DNA of 13,444 bases, from the NCBI GenBank assembly GCA_046546095.1, contig JBKGYK010000077.1, forward strand, positions 1 to 13,444, in the 5' to 3' direction. This DNA is from JAQIBY01 sp046546095. Lineage in GTDB: Bacteria > Bacteroidota > Bacteroidia > Bacteroidales > ML635J-15. The position numbers and the translations under genes are program-made. The notes beneath the pieces were generated by a model that saw nothing but the letters and a program-made list of their open reading frames with translations, ran no database searches and was not told the origin of the DNA. This document shows positions 7,835-13,444 of this stretch, one piece after another (the first letter of the stretch is position 1; the number at the start of each line of letters is the position of its first letter).

Positions 7835-8112
7835 GCTATACCGCATCAACTTATTAACCAATGCTTGTTAGAAACAAAAACTGCACCCAAAATGCATTCC
7901 GGTCTGCAAAAAATGACGTTTTTTCACCCAAATAATGAAACGCAAAAACCAACACTTTTTTAATATCTATGGATAAGCTGCTTGTTAACAATCCTGATTT
8001 ATGTACAGCAAATTGCCTGACATGTTGCTGCATGGAACTGACAGCATCACAATATTATTAACAAGTTATTCACAATCAGTTGATTTGCCTGTTAATTAAA
8101 AACAAAATAAAA
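7835..8112. other. AT-rich gene-free region with DnaA-box-like sites
   Basis: I see no protein gene here. An exact TTATNCACA match is at 8066-8074 (plus strand). One-mismatch versions are at 7968-7976 (minus strand, reading TTATCCATA) and 7999-8007 (plus strand, TTATGTACA). A perfect 10-bp palindrome TTGTTAACAA is at 7982-7991, and part of it (TTAACAA) recurs at 8058-8064 just before the exact box. An A/T-rich tract follows (8091-8115). This is compatible with a replication origin or with a DnaA-controlled promoter region, but the sites are few, and no dnaA, dnaN or other origin marker is in view. Confidence 0.35.
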
Positions 8113-8114
8113 AC

Positions 8115-8146
8115 TTGCATTTCCTGTGTGCTGTGTTGTATATTTA
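8115..8146 (+). promoter_or_regulatory. Promoter candidate for the structured RNA
   Basis: TATATTTA (8139-8146) matches TAnnTTTG at all but the last base. A TTG (8115-8117) lies 21 nt upstream. Transcription would begin near 8153-8155, directly before the run of hairpins. The match is reasonable but not perfect. Confidence 0.45.
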
Positions 8147-8152
8147 TGTTGC

Positions 8153-8635
8153 AGGTAAGAGATAAAAGCCTGTTGATACGGAAAGACTTTTCAGAAGAGT
8201 CTTTTCTACGGAAAAGAAAGTTCTGAAAACGGCCTTCAACAAGAAACGAAGCCGTGAGGCTTCGGAGATGAGAAGACGCCTCCGTTGAGACCAGGTGAGA
8301 AGCCAATACTGCAGAGATGCAGCTGGTGTATCACTCCGGGACCATCAGCAGGGGATTCATTTCCCCGATAGATGTACCGGCAACCGAAGTCGGGAACACC
8401 CGAATGCTGACAGGTATCACTGTAAGTACAAAGGTTTTCCGGAATGGGCAAAAGCCCGGCAAAAGCTTCGGAGGAAAAAATCCGGAAAAACCGGATCAGG
8501 TTTAGCAGAATACAAATTCCACCAGGAATTTTGAATGCTAAACAAGGCACAATAACTGTAACCTGCAGGCATGCAGTACTACGGTAACAGCATGTTCGAT
8601 AGGGGGCATCGTAAAAGATGCCCCTTTACTGTTTT
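8153..8635 (+). ncRNA. Putative long structured non-coding RNA (class unknown)
   Basis: Between a promoter-like site and a strong terminator lies about 480 nt packed with inverted repeats. They are AAAGACT/AGTCTTT (8182-8204); CGAAGCC/GGCTTCG closed by a GTGA tetraloop (8247-8264), itself enclosed by TCAAC/GTTGA (8236-8288); CTGCA/TGCAG closed by GAGA (8309-8322); GGGGA/TCCCC (8351-8366); GGGC-AAAA-GCCC (8446-8457); TCCGG-AAAAA-CCGGA (8481-8495); a two-part hairpin with outer GTTTAGCA/TGCTAAAC and inner AAATTCC-ACCA-GGAATTT (8500-8543); and CTGTAACC/GGTAACAG with one A-A mismatch around CTGC/GCAG (8556-8590). I looked for and did not find the conserved cores of tmRNA, RNase P RNA, SRP RNA or a group II intron domain V. 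Short open frames inside (from 8295 and 8317) have no known motif and lie across the hairpins, so I treat them as chance. A structural RNA is well supported; its job is unknown. Confidence 0.6.
8603..8635 (+). terminator. Intrinsic terminator of the structured RNA
   Basis: An 8-bp perfect stem GGGGCATC/GATGCCCC with a GTAAAA loop (8603-8624) is followed by TTTACTGTTTT. The T-rich tail is only on the plus-strand side, so it ends rightward transcription from the RNA. It may also slow leftward transcription from the methyltransferase gene, which ends at 8690, though there it lacks a T tract. Confidence 0.8.
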
Positions 8636-8689
8636 CAGGGAAAATGAAAAATAATGCATCCAAACCTGTAAAATCATAAACACTGAAAA

Positions 8690-9475
8690 TTATTCTGCCT
8701 GGCCAGCTTGTTTCGGTTTTCTGCTCACAAAAATTGTTTCTTCTTTCCTGAGCCTGTACCGATCAATCTTTTCATCACCCAAACTTTCAACAAAGCGGTT
8801 TTCATCAACATCAAAACCTGCAGATCGCAGCCTTTCAGCATAATCAAGACCATGCCATCGTACATGGTCGTATTGACCGAATATGCGTTCCCTTTCACGG
8901 GGATCAGTAATACTCAGGTCTTCTATGGTTTCTTCATTACGATAATTGATCGGCACCTGAAGGAATGCCCGGCCACCCGGCTTCAACACACGCAGCACTT
9001 CTTTCATGGCTTTGATATCACTCTCAACATGCTCGAGAACGTGGTTGCAAATAACAAGATCAAAATGATTATCCTCAAAAGGAATGTCCATGATATCCAT
9101 TTTTACATCTGCTATGGGACTCAACAAGTCACCAGTGGTATAGTCAAGATTTTCAAGTTTTTTAAAACGCTCTAAGAACGGCTGCTCCGGGGCAACATGC
9201 AAAACCCGCATTCTCTCAGTAAAAAGATTTGTCTTTTCTTTAAAAAACAACCACAGAAGACGGTGCCGCTCAAGTGAAAGGCAGCGGGGACAAAGTCGGT
9301 TATCATCACCTTTATTACCATATGGCAGCATCTTTCTGAATGTACCTCCACAAACCGGACACTCATATTTATTGCCTCGATAAAATGGCAAAACCATCCA
9401 GCGAAAAACATAGGACATGCGTATCAATACGGGGCGCGGTATTTTTCTGACCAAAAAACGGATAAATTGTCTCAT
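8690..9475 (-). CDS. SAM-dependent methyltransferase with N-terminal zinc-ribbon-like segment
   Basis: This is a 261-residue class I methyltransferase (Methyltransf_11 type). A basic, partly hydrophobic N-terminus (1-32) is followed by a four-cysteine segment, C39-P-V-C42 and C62-P-R-C65, likely to hold a zinc ion. The catalytic fold follows: strand RVLHVAPEQPFL (90-101, an atypical motif I without the usual Gly-rich loop), YTTGDLLSP with the acidic residue near 116, DIPFEDNHFDLVICNHVLEHV (120-140) and LRVLKPGGRAFLQVP (151-165). Relatives act on small molecules or on sugars and lipids of surface polymers; no substrate can be named here. The start at 9475 gives MRQFIRFLVRK; a longer frame to 9526 adds a hydrophobic extension with no conserved feature. 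It stands alone: the neighbours on both sides run on the other strand or are non-coding. Confidence 0.87.
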   Translation of the reverse strand: MRQFIRFLVRKIPRPVLIRMSYVFRWMVLPFYRGNKYECPVCGGTFRKMLPYGNKGDDNRLCPRCLSLERHRLLWLFFKEKTNLFTERMRVLHVAPEQPFLERFKKLENLDYTTGDLLSPIADVKMDIMDIPFEDNHFDLVICNHVLEHVESDIKAMKEVLRVLKPGGRAFLQVPINYRNEETIEDLSITDPRERERIFGQYDHVRWHGLDYAERLRSAGFDVDENRFVESLGDEKIDRYRLRKEETIFVSRKPKQAGQAE

Positions 9476-9959
9476 CACTAAAATTTTGGTAAAAATACGA
9501 AATATCACAACAAATGAAAAAGCCACTGTGCAGTAGCAGGCCGCCCGGCAAAAGAAATCATATTATCTGGCAATATCAGTACATTTGTCAAATTTCGCAA
9601 CATGAAAATGCGGGACAGCAACAGCTTCAAGACAGTCTCCCGGATAACAAACTGTATGGCAAATATACCCTGATCCTCCCGGAATACTAATTTTGCGGGC
9701 GATGATGTCAAGGCAGCAATCAGTTGGAATTATCCGTCATTAACATCATTTCCCTGGAATGAACAGGAGTAAATTCTCCTTCTTTTTACACAATAAAGTT
9801 TACAGAAAGTTACTGGTATAATGATTGAAATTTAAATCCTGCCACCCTCATCTTTTCCGTACTTTTACAGTGCATATATGTTGTCAACCACGTTTACATT
9901 TACCGTAAATTTAATATCGGCACAATTTATGCTATCACTGGAAAACTAAATGCATAAAC
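9476..9959. other. Gene-free region between divergent methyltransferase and giant repeat-protein genes
   Basis: This 484-nt divergent spacer has no supported gene. A perfect minus-strand TAnnTTTG match (TATATTTG, 9660-9667) could be the -7 box of a methyltransferase promoter with a leader of about 180 nt, but no TTTG is found at the right distance. A small AGGAG/CTCCT hairpin followed by a T-rich run (9765-9787) looks terminator-like on the plus strand, but has no upstream plus-strand gene to serve. The right end should hold the promoter of the repeat-protein gene. Confidence 0.45.
9878..9911 (+). promoter_or_regulatory. Weak promoter candidate for the giant repeat-protein gene
   Basis: TAAATTTA (about 9905-9912) matches TAnnTTTG except the last base. 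A TTG lies about 22 nt upstream, slightly too far. It would give a leader of roughly 40 nt before the ATG at 9960. An alternative TACTTTTA near 9859 has no partner box. Confidence 0.25.
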
Positions 9960-12900
9960 ATGAAAAAAATATGTACCCTCATTTTCATCCTGACTGCAGG
10001 TATTGTAGCAGCTCAACCCGTAGATGAAACAATTCTCACAAAGAATTTCACAGACCCTTATGACATCAAAAAATCCGATCTTGACAACAACAGCTACGAT
10101 GACCTGGTTGTGTGCGGTGTTGGTGGTATATCCTGGTTTAGCAACACAAACGGCTCCGATTATGAGGTCGAAAACATATTGGATACAGCCACCGTGTTTG
10201 ATATTGAGGTACTGGATTTTGACGGCGATGGCGATATTGATATTGCCGGAATCAGCAGGTACTCTAACCGGGTATTCTGGCTGGAAAACGATGGCAGTGA
10301 AAATTTCACCTACCAACTTATTACCGATACTGTATTGGATCTGAGACATATGTATGCAGGCGATATGGATAACGATGGTGATACAGATTTCCTGATTTCA
10401 CGCTACGATGGAGGCTTTCAGAATATTCATCTGCTAAACAACACCGGCACCGGCTATACTACGGAACAAGTTGACCGGGTAGACTTTGGCAGCGATATAT
10501 ACGCATTTGATTATGAAAATGACGGAGATATTGATTTTCTGTCAAAAACCAATTACAGCCCATTTTCCACAGAAGAGCTGGCCATCATGGTAAATGATGG
10601 TTCCAATACCTTTACCGAGACACAGATATACGAGATAACCGGTGATATACATGTCTCTGATGCACAGTTTGTGGATTTGGACAACAACGGAACCGGCGAC
10701 CTGCTCATTGCCGATAATATGCAGGATGAACTTTACTGGCTGGAAAACTGCACCACCAGACATAACATCCTTAACGGTGAACATGTCTATGAAGCTACTG
10801 CAGAAGATTTCAACAACGACGGCATCATGGACATTGCATGGAAATATGAAGATTCAGGCAATTATGATCTTTATGTGATGCAGGGTAGCAATCCCGGACC
10901 TTCTATGAGTTTTACAGAAATGTGGAATTACGATATGGATGTTAGCAGCCATGGCATTGTTCCCATTGACCTGAATCAGGACAACTACATGGAATTCGCC
11001 TACACATCTGCCTCACGGGATGAAGTAGGTTTCTTCGCCAATGAAGAAAATTTTGATTTCACACTGAACAAACTGGCAACCAACGTATCACAACCTGAGT
11101 CTATGCGACGTGTAGATCTGGATCAGGACGGCGATCCGGACATTGTTTCTATTGGCAGCGATACTGAACTCATCTGGCTGAAAAATAAATCAGACGGCAG
11201 TTATGATCAGCATTTCATCGCATCCAATCTGGATAACCCAAAGCAGTTAGAGGTGGAGGACATCGACGAAGACGGTGATCTGGATATCATCATCACATCT
11301 TCCGGTAATGATGATTTTTGCATTTTTTACAATGATGGTAACCAGAATTTCACCGAATATCAAATCACATCCCTTGCATCTCAGATTGACAATCCGTCCT
11401 ATTTCTCAATTGCTGACCTCGACAACGACGGGATCAAGGATTTTGTAATTACAGGCACTTCAATCTCGTCATACAACCCCAAAGGCATTTTCTGGATCAA
11501 AAATAACGGGGATGGAACATTCAGTAACCCCATAACAATTGAGGATGACCTGAACATGATGGGTGAAGTTATCACGCACGATTTCGACGGTGACGGAAAC
11601 ACAGACATTGTTGTTGCCGACGGCCCCTATGGGTCTGAAGGCCTGATGGTCATAAAAAACCATGATTCAGCAGCTTATTTCACCATCAGCCAACCCGCTT
11701 CCTTCAAAGCAGAAACCATCCGCAAAGGCGATGTGGATGGCGACGGACTGATGGACTTTGTCTGTCGCAATGATGATGATAACGACATTGTCTGGTTTAA
11801 AAGCAATGGCGATCTGACATTCACAGAAAACACAATCCCAATGAGCGAATACCGTGATGTGGAATTTGAATTGTGCGATGCAGGCAACGACGGAGATACC
11901 GACATTTTCTTTTATGGTAATTATTTTGGTTTTACAAATACAAATGATTTCAATGCGGGGATTTTGGTGAATGATGGCAATGAAAACTTCACTCAGACCT
12001 ATTTCCTGGAAAACGTTCCCAACATGCTGAGCGCTGTTCCTACAGACATTGATAATGATGGAGATATGGACTTTTTCCTTGGCGTGGATGTTGCAGACAA
12101 AATTTCCTTTTATGAAAATATGGCCATTGATCTGATTGATCCTGTCATCTCATCCTGGCCAACAGCATCTGACATTACCTACGAAGACATGCTGAGCAAT
12201 TCCACCCTTTCCGGTGGTGTAGCATCAGTTCCGGGAACATTCAGTTTCAGCAACCCCACTCACATTCCGGATGCCGGCACGTATACCGCACAGGTAACAT
12301 TTACTCCGGATGATCCGGCTACCTACAGCACCATGTCTGGCACGACAACCGTTAATGTCCTTGTAGCCACACCGGTGATTTCCACCTGGCCAACCGCTTC
12401 AGACATTTCCTATGGCCAAAGCCTGAATGAATCTGTATTGTCCGGTGGTGTGGCAAGCACGAGCGGCAGTTTCACCTTCGACAACCCCTCAACCACACCG
12501 TCTGTCGGAACATACACTGCCGAAGTAACATTTACAGCAGACGAAACCAGCAATTACAATACAGTAAGCGGAACGGTAAATGTAACTGTCAATCAGGCTA
12601 CACCTACGGTTACCGACTGGCCGGCAGCCTCAGCAATTGACTACGGACAAAGTCTCTCGGCGTCGGTTTTGAGCGGAGGCTCTGCATCGGTTACAGGCAG
12701 CTTTACTTTTGACAATCCGGCAACTACGCCGGATGCAGGCACCAATTCTGCTTCCGTCACCTTTACACCGGATGATAATGTAAATTACAACACTGTCTCC
12801 GGCACAGTTGATGTCACGGTTAATCAAATCACACCCACAGTATCTGACTGGCCCACGGCTTCCGGTATCACATACGGAGAAGCACTGTCGGCCTCGGTAC

Positions 12901-13444
12901 TCTCCGGCGGTACGGCAGATGTTGCGGGCACATTCAGCTTTGACAACCCGGCCACCACACCAAATGCAGGCACTTATACGGCCGATGTCACTTTCACACC
13001 AGACGATAACACCAATTACACCACGGTTCCAGGTAGTGTTTCTGTGCTTGTCAGCAAAGCTGATCCGGTAGTTTCAGACTGGCCAACTGCCAGCGATATC
13101 AACTGGGGCGATTCACTGAGTGCGTCTGTACTTTCCGGTGGATCGACAGATGTGTCCGGAACGTTCAGTTTTGATAATCCCGCCACAACACCCGATGTCG
13201 GCATCTACTCTGCAGCGGTAACTTTCACACCCGATGATGCGACAAATTACAACAGCATCAGCGGTAATACGGATGTGAATGTCAATCCATTGGATCCAAC
13301 CGTCAGTGACTGGCCAACAGCTTCCGGCATCACATACGGTGAAGCCTTGTCGGCCTCAGTACTCTCCGGCGGTACGGCAGATGTTGCGGGCACATTCAGC
13401 TTTGACAACCCGGCCACCACACCAGACGCCGGTGTTTATACCGC
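9960..13444 (+). CDS. Giant secreted FG-GAP/VCBS and Ig-like repeat protein (3' end outside window)
   Basis: The frame is open from the ATG at 9960 to the window end, 1161 codons with no stop. A signal peptide (MKKICTLIFILTAGIVAA, cleavage before Gln19) sends it out of the cytoplasm. Residues about 36-720 hold 14 repeats of roughly 50 residues, each with an FG-GAP/VCBS calcium-binding loop such as DFDGDGDIDI, DMDNDGDTDF and DLDNDGIKDF; first aspartates are near 40, 86, 135, 183, 239, 283, 337, 386, 434, 486, 541, 591, 640 and 696. Between them recurs a pattern like VFWLENDGSENFT. Fourteen fits two seven-bladed propellers. Repeats 6 and 7 have degenerate loops, FNNDGIMD and LNQDNYME. From residue 733 on come Ig-like repeats of exactly 77 residues. 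Such proteins are cell-surface or released adhesins or matrix proteins; in this phylum they often end in a type IX secretion sorting domain, which would lie beyond the window. Confidence 0.9.
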   Translation, partial: MKKICTLIFILTAGIVAAQPVDETILTKNFTDPYDIKKSDLDNNSYDDLVVCGVGGISWFSNTNGSDYEVENILDTATVFDIEVLDFDGDGDIDIAGISRYSNRVFWLENDGSENFTYQLITDTVLDLRHMYAGDMDNDGDTDFLISRYDGGFQNIHLLNNTGTGYTTEQVDRVDFGSDIYAFDYENDGDIDFLSKTNYSPFSTEELAIMVNDGSNTFTETQIYEITGDIHVSDAQFVDLDNNGTGDLLIADNMQDELYWLENCTTRHNILNGEHVYEATAEDFNNDGIMDIAWKYEDSGNYDLYVMQGSNPGPSMSFTEMWNYDMDVSSHGIVPIDLNQDNYMEFAYTSASRDEVGFFANEENFDFTLNKLATNVSQPESMRRVDLDQDGDPDIVSIGSDTELIWLKNKSDGSYDQHFIASNLDNPKQLEVEDIDEDGDLDIIITSSGNDDFCIFYNDGNQNFTEYQITSLASQIDNPSYFSIADLDNDGIKDFVITGTSISSYNPKGIFWIKNNGDGTFSNPITIEDDLNMMGEVITHDFDGDGNTDIVVADGPYGSEGLMVIKNHDSAAYFTISQPASFKAETIRKGDVDGDGLMDFVCRNDDDNDIVWFKSNGDLTFTENTIPMSEYRDVEFELCDAGNDGDTDIFFYGNYFGFTNTNDFNAGILVNDGNENFTQTYFLENVPNMLSAVPTDIDNDGDMDFFLGVDVADKISFYENMAIDLIDPVISSWPTASDITYEDMLSNSTLSGGVASVPGTFSFSNPTHIPDAGTYTAQVTFTPDDPATYSTMSGTTTVNVLVATPVISTWPTASDISYGQSLNESVLSGGVASTSGSFTFDNPSTTPSVGTYTAEVTFTADETSNYNTVSGTVNVTVNQATPTVTDWPAASAIDYGQSLSASVLSGGSASVTGSFTFDNPATTPDAGTNSASVTFTPDDNVNYNTVSGTVDVTVNQITPTVSDWPTASGITYGEALSASVLSGGTADVAGTFSFDNPATTPNAGTYTADVTFTPDDNTNYTTVPGSVSVLVSKADPVVSDWPTASDINWGDSLSASVLSGGSTDVSGTFSFDNPATTPDVGIYSAAVTFTPDDATNYNSISGNTDVNVNPLDPTVSDWPTASGITYGEALSASVLSGGTADVAGTFSFDNPATTPDAGVYT
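12897..12962 (+). repeat. 66-nt perfect direct repeat, copy 1 (within Ig-like unit 4)
   Basis: Bases 12897-12962 are identical to 13359-13424, at an offset of 462 bp, exactly two repeat units. The sequence encodes most of VLSGGTADVAGTFSFDNPATTP. Flanking codons differ mainly at third positions. Units 3 and 5 do not share this identity. Confidence 0.93.
13359..13424 (+). repeat. 66-nt perfect direct repeat, copy 2 (within Ig-like unit 6)
   Basis: This is the second copy of the 66-nt identity at 12897-12962. Its place two units downstream suggests a two-unit duplication or gene conversion between units 4 and 6. Confidence 0.93.

Larger units (their letters stand above)
12156..13444 (+). repeat. 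Tandem 231-bp (77-residue) Ig-like repeats, five full and one partial
   Basis: Counted from the conserved Trp of the W-P-T/A-A-S motif, units begin at 12156, 12387, 12618, 12849, 13080 and 13311, each spaced by exactly 231 bp with no insertion or deletion. The shared pattern is W-P-T-A-S-x-I-x-Y-G, then S-V-L-S-G-G, G-T-F-S-F-D-N-P, T-T-P-x-A-G-T-Y, V-T-F-T-P-D-D, N-Y-N-T-V-S-G and V-N-V-x-V. The pattern alternates strands and loops as in bacterial Ig-like domains. The first unit is the most diverged (SNPTHIP, DPATYSTM). The array continues past the window end. Confidence 0.95.

Noticed and set aside
8460..8500. RNase P-like GAGGAAA string
   Set aside because: The conserved continuation and the partner ACAG-type core are missing; the bases fit a simple TCCGG/CCGGA hairpin instead.
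8295..8534. Plus-strand open frames of 79 (8295) and 62 codons (8317) inside the structured RNA
   Set aside because: They overlap several perfect hairpins, have no recognisable motif and start without a ribosome-binding context; the RNA structure explains the sequence better. A conserved protein alignment would reverse this.
8126..8635. Group II intron suggested by GTGTG at 8126
   Set aside because: No domain V-like hairpin with the AGC/GTT catalytic triad pattern was found, and no reverse transcriptase is encoded. The GTGTG also lies upstream of the predicted transcription start.
9765..9787. AGGAG/CTCCT hairpin followed by T-rich run
   Set aside because: The stem is only 5 bp and there is no plus-strand gene upstream for it to terminate.
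12808..13071. 87-codon plus-strand frame in the repeat region
   Set aside because: Out-of-frame shadow of the Ig-like array, which has exact 77-residue periodicity in the main frame.
12156..13444. CRISPR-like periodic repeat
   Set aside because: The 231-bp period keeps one open frame and encodes Ig-like domains; repeats are long and there are no short spacer units.

Overview
The window looks like chromosomal DNA from a member of the Bacteroidota, probably a Bacteroidales/Marinilabiliales-like or related environmental lineage. The supporting signs are a moderate-to-low GC content, promoters resembling the TTTG / TAnnTTTG sigma type of this phylum, starts without strong Shine-Dalgarno sites, a GH3-plus-beta-lactamase fusion enzyme of a kind typical of the phylum, and a giant secreted FG-GAP/Ig-like repeat protein. 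The taxonomy is inferred from gene content only; no rRNA or marker gene is present.

Left part (1-7778), all genes on the minus strand. Read in transcription order from 7778 leftwards: a 990-residue exported GH3 beta-N-acetylhexosaminidase fused to a class C beta-lactamase-like serine hydrolase; a small predicted outer-membrane barrel protein (4-nt ATGA overlap); a cation:proton antiporter (12-nt gap); and a SlyD-like FKBP prolyl isomerase (20-nt overlap with the antiporter). The tight packing says these four form one transcription unit, and a good promoter match lies just upstream of the first gene. After an 87-nt gap come an unrecognised acidic 275-residue protein and, overlapping its 3' end, a YkoF/MTH1187-type thiamine-binding protein. 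Further left, after a gene-free stretch, is an exported or membrane-anchored SagB-type nitroreductase.

Middle part (7779-8689), no convincing protein gene. The first section (about 7960-8080) is AT-rich and holds one exact DnaA-box match, two near matches and a TTGTTAACAA palindrome. The second section (about 8153-8635) is the most unusual thing in the window. It has a promoter-like sequence, at least seven clear hairpins (two closed by GNRA-type tetraloops), a two-part long hairpin and an 8-bp terminator, all on the plus strand. It looks like a roughly 480-nt structured non-coding RNA that I cannot assign to a known class.

Right part (8690-13444). A minus-strand SAM methyltransferase with an N-terminal four-cysteine zinc-ribbon-like segment is followed by a 484-nt gap. 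Then comes a plus-strand gene that runs off the window end. It encodes a secreted protein with a signal peptide, 14 FG-GAP/VCBS-type calcium-binding repeats (enough for two seven-bladed propellers) and then Ig-like repeats of exactly 77 residues (231 bp). Repeats 4 and 6 share a 66-nt perfect match, a sign of recent duplication or gene conversion.
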